DNA of 64,000 nucleotides from NCBI GenBank assembly GCA_018857735.1, contig JABMCL010000509.1, positions 877,501 to 941,500 on the forward strand. The letters run 5' to 3'. This DNA is from Alviniconcha marisindica (Eukaryota > Mollusca > Gastropoda > Provannidae). This document shows, in pieces, positions 1 to 55,239 of this stretch (positions within the stretch are counted from its first letter, which is position 1; each line of letters begins with the position of its first letter). The notes under the pieces are model-generated. The model was given only the letters and a program-made list of their open reading frames with translations, ran no database searches and had not been told where the DNA came from. The translations under genes and the position numbers were made by a program.

Positions 1-261
1 TGGAAGCCCCGACTGCACCGTAGCTAACACCCGACCGTTGGTTGCAAGTGCACGTGCTGATCGAGAACTGTCTGTCTAATATTGCAAGCAGTAGACGGCT
101 TCGGAATAAATGAAAAAGCTAAATACCGCTGAAATGTGCGGTCATCAAAATGCAAAGTGGGCTGAAGAGGGGACTCCCCCAAAACCACACAAACGGGCTT
201 CTTAAAATGGCCGTAAACCAGCCTTCGCTAAACACTGTTTGAAATGAACAGTAACCCCCCC

Positions 262-292
<31 letters not shown>

Positions 293-1244
293 ACACACTC
301 TTTTTTCTTTTCTTTTTGAAAACCGCAAATAAAAACAAATGGCCCGGCTCCCGTTACTGCCCTAACGGGTGTAACTGACGGCTTCAAACACAACTTTCTC
401 GCAGTCTGCTCTTATCTGGGCCCTAAAACCAACACTGATCGGCCAGCCCCACAACACTCCAGGTAAACTTATCCCCGCTAATGTTTACCTATGCCCCATA
501 CACTATTGTCCGCCACTCGTGTCCGATCTTTCACCTCACTGACCGCTGGCCAGTGAGAAGGGGGTGCCAGTTGCATGGTCGGTCGTCACGCTTTGTGGTC
601 AGTTTGGTTTTGCGTCCTCGTCCCTCTTACGGTCTTGGTCGTGTTTCGACAGGTCTACGGTTTTGTGTGTCTGTGTGTTTTGGAGGGGCGGGTGGAGTAG
701 GTGGAACTTTATTTAACCCAGTTGGGATTGTGTTTTATCAGGGGGAGGGAGGGATCTGGCTCACTTTTAATGAGAAAATTCAGCGGAAACCGAGTCGCGC
801 TAGTCAGCCTAACTAGACTTTATCACCTCTTTGACTCGACCGCCTGACTAACTCCTCCTCCTCCCGCTCCTGCTGTGACGGAATTTGGGACGTAACGACC
901 ACAGAAACCTCACACGTTTTTTGGGGACAGGCGCTCCTCCAGAGGTGACCCTGTAATAATTATATATGCGGTTGACGGGACATTATAATCCAAGAACTTT
1001 CTCTCTAAACCCCTCTTCTTCTTCCTCTTTTATATCTCCTCCAGTTTTTCTTCTTCTCCTCCTTCTCTTCCTCTTTAACCTCTTCCTTCTTCTTCTTGAG
1101 GTGGACGATTATATGCTACTGAGGACATTTTCATTTGTCCAAAAGAATGGCGTTTCTCGGCCCAGTCACTGCGAGCTTGGTCATCTTAGCACCCCGTTGC
1201 TGTCAGCGCCGGTGTGGGCCACGTCAGTGTGATATTAACTGCGA

Positions 1245-1494
1245 GGGGTGGGGAAAGGAGTCACAAGAGTGACTAACCACAGTTTCTGAAGAAACAGGAT
1301 CGAACCGAAGGCCTAAGTACAGACATTGACACTACTAATCTGCTTCTGCATTGAGATGGGCAGCGACGTGAGCCATATCAGTGTATGATTACTTTTGGCG
1401 AAGGAAAGGGAAAGGAGTCACAGGAGGGTCTACTGAGCACAGCTTTTCAAGAGACAGGATCGAGAGAGCCGAAGCGGAATTGAGTCGAATGATT
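1245..1494 (-). mobile_element. Degenerate tRNA-derived SINE copies (family A)
   Basis: Two partial, overlapping copies of the family seen at 1495-1704. Shared blocks are a 'gatgggcagcgacgtgagcc' body segment and 'aggatcgaaccgaagg', which reads on the minus strand as a damaged box B. Boundaries are approximate. Confidence 0.5.
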
Positions 1495-1704
1495 TACCAA
1501 ATGTCACCACCAGAAAAATTCCGAATGAAGATGGGCAGTGGTGTGAGTCATTTTAATGTTTCATGAATGAGCGGAGGATAGTCGCAATCAGTAACTGTCC
1601 ATGCACCACAACTTTTGAAGAGGAAGGAGAGCCGAAGCGGAATCGAACCGTGGTCCGTCTGCCAATACCAGCCTCGCATCTTTACCGGTAGACCAAACCG
1701 GCTC
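1495..1704 (-). mobile_element. tRNA-derived SINE, family A, best-preserved copy
   Basis: On the minus strand the element starts at about 1704 with GAGCCGGTTTGGTCTACCGG (box A region), followed by a box B GGTTCGATTCC. Then come a CTCTCCTTCCTCTTCAAAAG linker and a body shared with copies at 23973, 51240 and 51512. The internal RNA polymerase III promoter layout is typical of tRNA-headed SINEs. It is not a tRNA gene: the head does not fold into a full cloverleaf with a normal acceptor stem, and it runs on into the body. Confidence 0.7.
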
Positions 1705-2165
1705 AAAACCGTTACTGGTTTAGGACTTGTATGTCAGACTTTTTTCGTGTCCATTGTTCTGACCACTGAACCACCGCACTAAGCCCTCGACTGCCGGTTC
1801 GCTCTGGAAGACCCGGCAGTAGTGAAGCGGAGGAAAACGCGGGGGGGGGGGGGGGGGGGGGACCCTGGGGTGTAATTTGCTGTCTCCCCAACCTATAATG
1901 GACTTCATTATGTAAAAACTCAGGCACAGTTGTGGGGAATCAGTGGCAGTGGAGGAGAGAACCGGGCACCGGGAACCTTTTTTTTCAGTCAGCCGTTCAT
2001 TGGCAGCAGGAATTTTTCTGGTTTCCTTCGGAAACCTGTTCATTAGAAAAAGTAGACCTTACCTGGCTTTGGGATTTGGCCTGGCTCCTCGACTTAAGCA
2101 ACTTGACCTGTATGGTGACATAACTTATGTAAAAGTTACATGTTCTATTATCTCAGTCTCACTTT

Positions 2166-2320
2166 TAAGTGCGCGTGTCTGCGTGCGCGCTTGTATGTAT
2201 GTGTGTGTGCAAACGTGCGTCTGTGTGTGTGCATCGTACACACGCGCGCGCGCTCTCGCATGCATGCATGCATGTACACAAACAGGCGCGCGTGCAGCAT
2301 GCACGCATTCATACAGGCAG
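2166..2320. repeat. Alternating purine-pyrimidine tract
   Basis: Irregular GT, CG and CA alternation (gcgcgtg, cgcgcgcg, tgcatgcatg) over about 150 bp. Such sequence can adopt Z-DNA. No coding potential. Confidence 0.6.
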
Positions 2321-2774
2321 GTTAACGGAAAGCGTGGGGGGGGGCGGGGGGGAGAACTGACAGAGGAAAGAAAGAACTGAGGAGTTTGGTCCATGGGCTG
2401 AGAAGAATAGGGGGGTTTTGAGCCGAGTTTAGAATTGCGATTTTGTTGCAGCATAGTGTAAAGAGTCAGCAGAGGAGTTTATTCCGTGTGACAGAACCGA
2501 GATGGGAAACTGCGTTGCCGACTTTGAAACTGTTTTCTTTTTTCTTTCTTTCTGAGGTAACAAACTTACGCAGCCAGCCGCTTTGGTGGGGGCGGGGTAG
2601 GGGCTAGTGTGTGTGTGGGGGGGGGGGGGGGGCGGGGGGGCAGAGCTCGACCCATAATGATATCGCTTCCCAAACCCACGCAGAGCGCTACTGATCATGA
2701 AATTTCAAACCCTATAGAAACAGGTACTTCATGCTCGACTGGGCTGGAACCCAAACAATGGGGAGTGGAAGGGG

Positions 2775-2776
<2 letters not shown>

Positions 2777-2843
<67 letters not shown>

Positions 2844-2868
2844 GTGCGCGCGCGCGCGCGTGCGCGTG
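2777..2868. repeat. (GT)n-(CG)n microsatellite
   Basis: About 32 GT dinucleotides followed by a short CG run. Open frames of Cys-Val or Thr-His repeats here are artefacts. Confidence 0.9.
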
Positions 2869-4052
2869 GGGGAGGGTCAAACATAAAGCCCCTTGTCAAA
2901 GATCGTCCGCGTCGTTCTTTTTCTTTTCTTTTTTAAATGCCGTCTTACTGACCCGTTCTTCACAAAGGCTGGGAAGAAATAAGACCTGCCATATAACGAT
3001 AAGCAGCTTTAAGGATTTTTGCAAGCTCCTGTCTACGTCGTTGAAACCTGACACACTCTGGTACTTGAGGGGCAGGCCCGGCCCCCGGCGTGTGCTGACA
3101 ATGACTCAGTTCTGCGGCCCGGGAGGGAGATTAAATTGTAGCCTACCCATAATGCACAAAAAACGGGATGTGGGGGGGGGGGGGGGGGGGGACTTTTGGG
3201 GGAGTGAGGCGGGTCTTGGGAAAAGAGAAGAAAGACAATACGTAAAAGCAACATGTTGGATCTTGTATTGTGTACGGCGGAGCTCTGTATCATAGGTCTC
3301 CGATGATTGATGGTAAGTTGTTTCCATTGTGCTACGCATATATGCCCACGGTTCTACAGTAGGTTGTGCAGGCAAGAAGAAAATCAAATGACCAGTCCAC
3401 CACAAAGCTGACATCCCAAAGAAAACAAATGAGAGGAAATCAACCTGAAGGCTAACCCATTCGCTGCCCTAAGGACAACGTCATAATTATGATGCCATTG
3501 GCTAAACGATTTCCATCAACTTATACCTTTCTCGAGATTGATCTTGAGAGGACACTGCACTCAAAGTATAATATCCTAACTGTGGGAGCAGGGAAAGGGA
3601 TTATTGAAAACGTTACACGAAACGAAGAAACGTTGTTCTTTCTTTCTTTTTTCATACTTTCTGTCTTGTGATATTGTGGACACCCCAGGCATCGAGGGAA
3701 TGTCTCTACAGCGAAGTTGCTTGCGAAACAAACACAAATACAACAAGTTAATTAATTTATAAGGGTGACAGAAGAAGATCATAGGAGGGTAAAATGCCAG
3801 CGCTACTGATGGGTTTCCCCCCTTGTAAGTCCCCCCCCCCCCCCCCCCCCGCCCCCCTCCCCCCACCCCCACCCCCACCCCGCCGCCTCCGCTGTACTGG
3901 GGAGTGTTCTTTTCCTGGCAGTAGTGTATTTTTCCTTGAAAAAGAGTACTTCCCTTTGGAGAGGGGGGTATCTCGTTTCTAACAACCCGGCAGTCCTTTT
4001 TTAGTCCAAGGCCGGGCGTTACATATACAGTGAATGTTGCTTTGTCCCGCAG

Positions 4053-4178
4053 GGCACAGTGCGTGTGGTGGAATCCAGCGAGTTCCGAGCGGTGGTCAAC
4101 ATCTCGGCCCCTGACCTCCACGCCGCCTACAGGGTGCAGGCCGAGCTCTTCCCTCTGGACAACGGACTGCTGCTGCAG
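4053..4178 (+). CDS. Membrane-protein gene, juxtamembrane ectodomain exon
   Basis: Acceptor cccgcag ends at 4052 and donor CAG|gtggtc follows 4178. The exon has 42 codons, phase 0 at both ends, and contains one N-glycosylation sequon (NIS). It is the first exon visible, and earlier exons lie upstream of the window. Confidence 0.75.
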
Positions 4179-7100
4179 GTGGTCAGTATCTCGGACAGTT
4201 AACAGACATAGCACCCTCTTCTTCTCCTCCACTATTTCTTATTCATCTCTTCCTCTTACTTCTTCTTCCTCCTCCTCCTCCTCTTCTTTTTCTTCATCTT
4301 GTTCCGTATAGTGTCCAACTTTAACATTTTGAAGACTAACACTTCTAGTGCATGCTGGGTTATTTCGGTGTTTCATTCTCGTCCATCTCTGTCTGCCCCA
4401 CCACCAGAGTGAACGAGACATATCCGCCGGAGTGGTCACGTTAACATGGCTGGGCATCGCCATCGCAGGGGCGACGGCTGTGGTGCTGATCATCACCTCC
4501 CTTTACGCATTTTGCTGGTTCCGCTCGGATCGCTGGCTGTACGACATGGCGGAGAAGAAGAGCGTGGCGGGGAGCAGTCAGAGGGGGGTGTACAGATCCC
4601 GGAACAGCCTGCAGGTGGTCAACCTCCCCCCGCTGGGAGACCTGCCCATCCCACCCCCAGCTGAACGCGACGACCACCTGGACGGTCAGCACGACGACTC
4701 CCTGAAGCAGGTCCCGGAGAGGCCCGAGGAGGAAGAGGCCGAGGCCATTGAGATGGTAGGTTTTAGTTGTGTCCAGGACTGGTTGAGGGCAGGGTAAGTC
4801 TGAAGTTGGCGCTGTTGTTGATGTTGTTTTACAGAACGTGGAGCTTGGGAGCTTTCATTGTGTGACTTATAGTCACGGGGTGTAGCGTGACTTATAGTCA
4901 CACAATGAAAGCTCCCAAGCTCCGCGTTCTGTGTACTACATTATTTTTCATCTCTTTCTCTTGTTTCTCTATGTCCTCCTCCTTCTCCCCCTTCTCCTCC
5001 TCCTCCTCTCTTCTTCTTCTAAGTGCACAAAAACAACTTCCTTTCGTCTTCTTCTTCACAGCAAAGTGGAGAGCTCTGTAGCAATAAAATATGAACACAC
5101 AAGCTCACGAAAATAGTTGTGATTGTGTTTTCCGTTCCAACTTAAATTCCAGCTTAAATTTACATTGATATGCCAGCATACCTTTTAACCGTTCATTTAA
5201 TAACATTGTTCGAAGTCATTAGTTTTATAACATTGTTCCAAGTAATCGCGCAAGACTGATTTTAAATTAAGCAGTTGCTAAATAAACACTGAAGCTGAAA
5301 AGTGAAGCTTTTTATAAACGTGAACTTTGCCTCGTCCTTGCAGGAGGAACTGACCCTGCGCAAGCTGAAAGACCCGGACGGCAAGGACCCCACCGCCACC
5401 GAGAACGAGGGACGCAAGCTGACGCCGCAGGAGCGCAATCTGGTCAAAAACCAGCTGCACGCACAGAACAAGAACGTGCACAAGGACCTGCTGAAGAGGG
5501 ACAAACCTGCAAGCAGACAGCCCGCCAAGCGACGCACAGCCAACGGCTTTTACACCGGGGTAGCCTCGGGTCCTGAGTCTGCCACCGGTTCTGCCGACGA
5601 GTCCATGGATTCCGAGAACGACACGGACATGGAAGTCTCCGGCGAAAGCGTTAGGGAGGCGGCCGATCCCAATGAACCCAACTACGAGAATACTCACGGA
5701 CGCAAGCCGTTGACGACTTTTATGTCTCCACAGCGAAGTGCGAGGCAAGGTTTTGGAAGCAGTCCCGTTTCAAATCTGGAAGCCTCGAGAAAGGCTGATT
5801 GGGTGAAACCCCCGGATAACCTATCAACGTCTTACCCGGATCAGGATCGGACAGATTCGGAACTTCAGGTGATGGCTGACGTTCACAAGACCGGTTCCCA
5901 GGCAGAGATTGTGAAAGTGTTGACTCCTGACAAACAGACACACTCGGGTTTGGGGGGTAGCCTATCCCCAGACACCCCGCGCCCCACACTGACTACCTTC
6001 GGTTCACCAGCACAGGCGCCCCCAGAAAAACAGACCAAGGCCATTCGCTTCAAGGAACCGGACGAGGTGTCAGACAGCCCCACTCTACCACCGCCGGTTG
6101 CTCCCAAGCCGTTCAGCCTGGCGGCTACAACCAGATTCACTCCTCCGGTGTTCGCAACCATGGGCGACATCCCTGAAGACCCTCGCGAGGACTGCGACAG
6201 TGTTCAGAGCGGGAGATCAAGGTCGCTGTATGGAAGCAGCGAAATCTTCGACACCAACAACCCGGAACAGACGTATTTTAACTGGCAAGACTCGGATATT
6301 GACATTCCTCCACTGGATGCCGAGGACTTTCTCTCGGACGGAGGCCTCCCCAGTCCCTTAACCGCATCTTTAGGACGGGGTCGGACCCAGGATGACACGA
6401 GTCTGAAGGGTCAGAGGTCGGTGTTCTTTGGCCATGACCCTTCACCCGTGAGCGGAGTTCCGAAACCCCGACCCAACAGCAGCATCATCCTCAGAACAGA
6501 CCACAGCCGTCCTGCGTCAGATTCGGGTATCTCTTCGGGGGTGTCGTCGGGCGTCTCGTCGGATCAGACCTCCACCCCGGTCAACTCTGAGGTGGACCCC
6601 ACGTCTCCCCACCTGCCTCCCCCTCCCGTACCCCAGGAGGTGACCCAGGATGGGTCTGCTTTTCGCTTTCCTCCCCCTCCCAGGTAAATCATGTTGTGTG
6701 ATCGCATTTATAATTATGTAACACTCCATAGTAACAGATTCTGCAGTGTGTGCTTGAAGTTGCAACATTCACTGCTACTGTGTATGTTGTGCGCACTTGA
6801 AAAATTAAACATCGAAAAGACAATACCGAAAAATCACCCTATCATGCACAGAGAGAGAGAGAGAACTCGAATTCGAAAACTTTATTTTACAAAGATTGTA
6901 GTTTAGGTTCAGTCGAAACGTGTCTAACAAGAACTTGACGTGTACAAAATTACAGGTCATTATTTATATAATTTTATAAGCATGAATGGGTAAGTGAAAT
7001 TTTATACATGAAAATTAATACAGGAACATTAAAAAATAGATTTGCCAGTGTAAACAAACGAAGATAATTTAGTTTTGATATAATTTCACCTTTCCTTCAT

Positions 7101-8194
7101 TGAATAAAAGAAAGAGGGTGAACATTTGCATTCTCTGAAGGCCTTGGGCTCAGTTTCACTAGTTGTTGGATAGGTTTTGACTGAGCCTAAACTACAATCT
7201 GTGTAAAGAAACGTTTTAGAGTCCGACCAGACCAATCCGTTCTTTAGTAGCAGTGAAGTCTTTTTTTTTTTTTTTTTTTTTTTTCTTTTCTTTTGCTGAC
7301 GAGTTTATAGATACAATTAAAAAAAACATTAAAAACAAACAAACAAAAAAACATGTCTGATGATATTCTTGAACGATATCAGTTTATACAACTGCTATGC
7401 AAGCTGTCCTTCAAAAGTGAAGTGAGCTGTGCTTGAAGTTGTTTTTGTTGTTGTTGTTTGTTTTGGGGGGGGGGATTCATCGGCAGATCTATAAAAGGGT
7501 GGAGACCTAAACGCTGTTTTAGTATAAAAATAAATGTACCTCTGGTGGAGTTTATGTACCTTGTGAGAATGCCAGGTGAGAGTTACCGTAGGTCTTTGTT
7601 GTTGTACTTGTGTTATGTATTTCGAGCGCTAATTAACTCCCCTGTTTGTTGATACTGTTTCAGTATAATAAGAAGGAAAAAATGAAACTTGAGGTGAAAG
7701 CATAACTTAGTCCCAATGACACGTTTCTAAAGTGACATGACCTAGATTTTAGTAGTGTTCCCTTGTGATCCATTGGGGATGAAAATTGTCGTCCTTTGCT
7801 CGTTTGGATATTGATTCGTGTTTGTTTGTTTGTTTGTTTTTAAAGGTTATATTTGGTTATCGATTGCGAGGGGGGGGGGGGGGAGTTATCGATTCATGTG
7901 GAATTTGTTTCCATTTGTTTTGGTTATTGATTCATGTAGGTATTTTCTGTTTGGTTAAAGATTCATTGGAGTTGTGTGTGTGTGTGTGGGGGGTGGGGGG
8001 GGGGGGTCTTTCCGTTCCTCTGTTTGATTGCCCATTCATGTGTGTTTTCTTGTTGGTTATCGATTCCTGTGTGGTGTGGTTTTCTGGTGGATCTGTAGTG
8101 ATCGAACTACTGGGCCTCTGAGGGTTAATGCCAAGTCAACTGCACATATTATAATCATATTAGGACAAAACAGAGTAATAGGACAGCGAACAGA

Positions 8195-8231
<37 letters not shown>

Positions 8232-8630
8232 GCGTGCGTGCGTGCGTGCGTGCGTGTAAAGAACCCAAAGTCTAGTTATATTCAAAATTAAAGGCTTCAT
8301 TGAATCACGCTGTCCAATGACCCAAACTTGTCCAGGTTCTACACCCTCCCCCAGAGAGGCTGGAGCAGTCCACCCACCACCCCAGCATCGGCGGGAGAGT
8401 ACGTCACACTGCCCAACAACTCCGTCAAGGGTGGCACCAAGGCCACCATCGACAGGACAGCAGGCTCTGGGCGGGGTGGAGGTGGTGGACGTGGTCGTCT
8501 TGGCTTTGGGTCAACGTTGTACGTTGTTATTAATAGTAATAGTAGTAATGGATTTTTGTTGTTGTTGTTGTTCATGTTATTGTTTTTAGCGCCTACACTG
8601 CGGCTCAAAGTGGCAACAATACAAACATAA
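4053..8630 (+). CDS. Single-pass membrane protein with long Pro/Ser-rich cytoplasmic tail (3' four exons, 5' partial)
   Basis: Joined exons 4053-4178, 4408-4755, 5344-6683 and 8336-8630 give 703 codons including stop, with consistent phases (0, 0, 2). The visible protein has a short extracellular piece (residues 1-49), one membrane segment (about 50-79, ending CWFR) and a tail of more than 600 residues. The tail is mostly disordered-looking, with acidic and Ser/Thr-rich stretches and proline motifs: PPPVAPKPF, PHLPPPPVP and FRFPPPPR. FPPPP fits the known EVH1 (Ena/VASP) ligand consensus, and NYENT fits a Grb2-type SH2 site if phosphorylated; both roles are inference. The family is not recognised. 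A cadherin-like or other adhesion receptor is possible, since only the juxtamembrane part is visible. The last 30-odd residues come from TTG-rich sequence and may be a recent C-terminal extension or a wrong exon end. Confidence 0.75.
4408..4755 (+). CDS. Membrane-protein gene, transmembrane exon
   Basis: Acceptor caccag|AGT, donor ATG|gtaggt; 116 codons, phase 0-0. It encodes the membrane segment (VVTLTWLGIAIAGATAVVLI and onward), a basic-aromatic stop-transfer CWFRSDRW, then a PPLGDLPIPPP proline stretch and an acidic EEEEAEAIEM end. Confidence 0.85.
4831..4932. repeat. Near-perfect inverted repeat (46-bp arms, 10-bp loop)
   Basis: Left arm 4831-4876 (begins acagaacgtggagcttggga) pairs with right arm 4887-4932, with only a few mismatches. 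It lies 76 bp after the donor of the transmembrane exon. It could fold as a long hairpin in the intron RNA, and may be a small fold-back element or a recent inverted duplication. Confidence 0.9.
5344..6683 (+). CDS. Membrane-protein gene, main cytoplasmic-tail exon
   Basis: Acceptor ccttgcag|GAG, donor CCCAG|gtaaat; 1340 bp, entered in phase 0 and left in phase 2. Begins with a charged helix-like stretch (KLTPQERNLVKNQLHAQNK), then low-complexity Ser/Thr/Pro sequence. Notable motifs are NYENT, PPPVAPKPF, YFNWQDSDIDIPPLDAEDF, and a repeated GISSGVSSGVSSD before PHLPPPPVP and FRFPPPPR. Confidence 0.9.
6684..8335. other. Last intron of the membrane-protein gene
   Basis: About 1.65 kb without a recognised exon. 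It holds a GA run near 6850, a poly(T) run at 7261-7284, poly(G) runs near 7466, 7870 and 7988-8006, a loosely repeated 'ggttatcgattcatgt' motif at 7855-8070 and a GT/CGTG repeat at 8197-8257. Confidence 0.6.
8336..8630 (+). CDS. Membrane-protein gene, last exon
   Basis: Acceptor cttgtccag|G completes the AG|G arginine codon, giving PPPPR-FYTLPQRGWSSPP, with stop at 8628-8630. Residues up to about GFGSTLYV look like the rest of the tail. The following residues come from TAG/TTG microsatellite sequence, so the natural stop may have been lost here. Confidence 0.65.
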
Positions 8631-8746
8631 TAGGACACAATGTACATCGACATGAAAATGGTTATCAATTTAACATGCAACTAACAAATCAACACAGGAC
8701 GTAAATGACTATATTCATTAGGTTCAAACGTAAATGACTATATTAT

Positions 8747-8884
<138 letters not shown>

Positions 8885-9167
8885 TACAGACTTATAGGGG
8901 TGCAGGACATTGCTGATCTGGTTAGCTGAGTTTGTTTTTCAAGGAAGAGAGTGTAGCCTGACATCTTGGTCACTTGGTATTTCTGGCTCAAAGAATCTTG
9001 AAGTTAGCTCGGTAATTCTCTGTGTCCTTAAGTCTGTACCTGCTTTGAACGATCGCGGCTTTCTAGTTCACTCATAAACAACTATTTTTGTGTGTTCTGT
9101 TCATTGATAATGCAAGAGAATATAAAGAGACTATATGCCTTTCTGAAGATGAATTAAAGTGATCATG

Positions 9168-9168
<1 letters not shown>

Positions 9169-9253
<85 letters not shown>
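9169..9253. repeat. (AT)n-(GA)n microsatellite
   Basis: An AT run of about 30 bp passes directly into a GA run of about 52 bp. Confidence 0.9.
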
Positions 9254-9255
<2 letters not shown>

Positions 9256-9456
9256 GGACAAAAGTACTATCACTTAACTTCTTTGGCTTTTAGCTCTGTT
9301 CAGCTCTACAGCACGTTATTCGACCCACAAGGGGCAGTACCATTATTGTGGACTGATGAAAAGAAGAAATGCTAAAACAACAAACATAAAACACTATGCT
9401 AAGACAAAGGTATGAACATCTCGGCAAGAAACGTGACAGTATACCTTGGCAATTAA

Positions 9457-9766
9457 GCTACATCAGTGGACAAGACTGTTTGTTGGTAGGTTAATTCACT
9501 CGGCGTCTGCTACATCAGTGGACACGACTGTTTGTTGGTAGGTTAATTCACTCGGCGTCTGCTACATCGGTGGACACGACTGTTTGTTGGTAGGTTAATT
9601 CAGTCGGTGCGTGCTACATCAGTGGACACGACTGTTTGTTGGTAGGTTAATTCACTCGGCGTCTGCCACATCAGTGGACACGACTGTTTTTTGGTAGGTT
9701 AATTCACTCGGTGCGTGCTACATCAGTGGACACGACTGTTTGTTGGTAGGTTAATTCAGTCGGTGC
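9457..9766. repeat. 52-bp minisatellite upstream of the five-pass gene
   Basis: Six tandem copies of a 52-bp unit beginning gctacatcagtggacacgac, with few differences. It ends about 180 bp before the start codon at 9948, so it lies in the promoter or 5' UTR region. Confidence 0.9.
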
Positions 9767-9774
9767 TATCCCTC

Positions 9775-9935
9775 ACTCCGGCAGCTGTGCTCCAGCTTTG
9801 CGGACTTCGGTCAATGAGTTGGTCATGTCATGACGATTACGATTGCTGAAAGTAAAGGGCTCATCACACAAACACTTTGCTTTTGCCTCGACGTTTTGGC
9901 TAGAGACATGATCTGATCGCTGGGCCCTTTGCACA
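9775..9935 (-). mobile_element. Interspersed repeat F with conserved minus-strand peptide
   Basis: Reads FTFSNRNRHDMTNSLTEVRK on the minus strand. A related copy at 41618-42064 reads ITFSYSNLYDMTNSVNEIPK. Conserved coding in two dispersed copies suggests remnants of a protein-coding mobile element; the family is not identified. It ends just before the start codon of the large gene. Confidence 0.45.
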
Positions 9936-9947
9936 ACTGAAGGTAAA

Positions 9948-53549
<43,602 letters not shown>

Positions 53550-54039
53550 TGCACTTGCATGTGTCCATGCATGAGAGAGAGTATGCACAATAATATGTGC
53601 TTATGATTGCCTGCTTACTTATTTAGCAGTTAAAATGTTCGCTCTGTGCATGTGTGTGTGTGTATATTCACACTAGTTCAGAACTCTGTGTGTGTGTGTG
53701 AGAGAGAGACAGTGTGTATATGTTCACATGAGTTAAGAAAACAGTGTGTTTGTGTGACAGGATGTTTATGTTCATGTGAAATAAGAAAACTCTGTGTGTG
53801 TGTGTGTGCGTGTGCATCCACAAGCTTGTATAACACATGTATTCATTTTACAAAGACCACTTCACACTTATTCATTCATTGAAACAAAATAGAGACTGTG
53901 TTCATAGGCATGCATCTCCAGTTTTCCGACAGTTTAAGAAAGGGGAAAAACTACACATAATTATGTATATTCTGATACAGCTGCATCATGCCATAATGCT
54001 TCCTGTGATACATACATACACCTATGCTGCTGGTGCCAG

Positions 54040-54620
54040 TGATTGTACCTTTTTTTCAATCTATTGTGACTGTACTTGGTGTTTTTCAATCTGTTGCATC
54101 TTCTGTGACTGTACTCAAGTGTTTTTCAATCCATTGTGAATGTTTTTCAGTCTGTGTCAACTGTACTGTTTTTCAGCCTGTTGCATCTATTGTGACTGTA
54201 CTCAATGTTTTTCAATCCACTGTGAATGTTTTTCAATCTGTTGTGACTGTACTCAGTCTTTTTCAGTCTGTTGCATCATTTTGTGACTGTACTTGATGCT
54301 TTTCAAGCCATTGTGATGTTTTTTTAATCTGTTGTAACTGTGCTCCAGGTTTTGTTGGTCTGTTGTGACTGTACTCAAGTGTTTTGTTGGTCTGTTGTGA
54401 CTGTACTCAGTGTTTTGTTAGTCTGTTGTGACTGTACTCCATGTTTTGTAAGTCTTTTGTGACAGCACATACTTGGTGTTTCATCAGTCTGTTGTGAGAC
54501 TGCCACTGTACCGTTTTGTCAGTCTCCTGTTACTGTAAAAAGCGTTTTGTCAACATGTTATGACGTACTCAGTTTTTGTCAGTCCTTTCATTGATGCTGT
54601 GCTAGTTTTTGTCAATCTGT
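54040..54620. repeat. Minisatellite in probable 3' UTR
   Basis: Degenerate units of about 30 bp around gttttgttggtctgttgtga and ctgtactcagtgtttt, more than 15 copies. Confidence 0.85.
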
Positions 54621-55190
54621 TATGTAGGACAGCACAGTGATAATTATGTTTTAATGCAGGTGTTCAGTTCATTTTTTTTTCACATTCCCATTGACTTGGT
54701 AGTTGGATATTTTATGCATGCAGTCTTGGCTTGTATCACATGTAAATACTCAATCACAAGCACATCCACAACCAATGTTTTTGTATGTGTAACCCTTCGT
54801 GACCCAAGCTGACGAAAACAAACTCAGTGATGTTCTAGTATGTGTAATGTTTCACAAGCCAACTGTCTGAAAACAAAATTAGTGTTTTTGTATGTGTACC
54901 CCTTTATGCTCAACCTTCTGAAACAAAGTTTAGCTGCTTAAAGCAAGACAAAAAGTTTCCCAGCATGGTGCTTAGTTGTGTCAATGTTATGTTTCAGTAC
55001 TGCCACATTAACAATATGAAAGACAGACTTGGTTAGATTTCATGTTGATTCTGTGTATTTTGCAGTGTTATGTTTCAGTACTGCCACATTAACAACAGGA
55101 AAGACAGACTTGGTTAGATCTCATTAATTTTGAGTATTTTGTCGACTAAGAGCTTCAAAAACAAAAACACTTGTACAAAAATATTCGTGA

Positions 55191-55215
55191 AATAAAAGAC
55201 AACAAACCAATGATT
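55191..55215 (+). terminator. Candidate polyadenylation signal
   Basis: AATAAA at 55191-55196, followed by a GT/T-rich element (tgattgtgttgttttta) from about 55211. This is the best 3' end signal after the stop. Confidence 0.5.
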
Positions 55216-55239
55216 GTGTTGTTTTTATTCTTAATAAAA

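Larger units (their letters stand above)
1843..3885. repeat. Cluster of poly(G)/poly(C) runs
   Basis: Runs of roughly 15-20 G or C occur near 1843-1861, 2614-2640, 3172-3190 and 3828-3850. They could form G-quadruplexes on one strand and are also typical sites of assembly error. Confidence 0.8.
1..4052. other. Non-coding flank upstream of the first visible exon
   Basis: No exon with a convincing acceptor, donor and protein-like composition was found. The stretch holds a poly(C)/CA tract near 246-298, tRNA-derived SINE copies at 1245-1704, several poly(G) runs, a GT repeat and a C-rich tract near 3828-3885. It is probably an intron of the membrane-protein gene whose exons start at 4053, but the window does not show the upstream exon. 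Open frames here are driven by low-complexity sequence. Confidence 0.6.
53550..55215 (+). other. Probable 3' UTR of the five-pass gene
   Basis: Runs from the stop to the polyadenylation signal at 55191. It contains GT/GA tracts with a repeated flank (53660-53830), a minisatellite (54040-54620) and an 82-bp direct duplication (54985-55045 and 55067-55127, tatgtttcagtactgccaca). Confidence 0.5.

Noticed and set aside
481..816. 111-codon open frame on the plus strand
   Set aside because: Low-complexity, no splice context, no recognisable domain; ends near repeat sequence.
5278..5748. 156-codon minus-strand frame opposite the tail exon
   Set aside because: Shadow of the GC-rich coding exon on the plus strand, whose splice sites and phase agree with neighbours.
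53660..53830. Possible extra coding exon after 53549
   Set aside because: Consists of GT/GA repeat sequence after a clear stop codon and lies in the probable 3' UTR.
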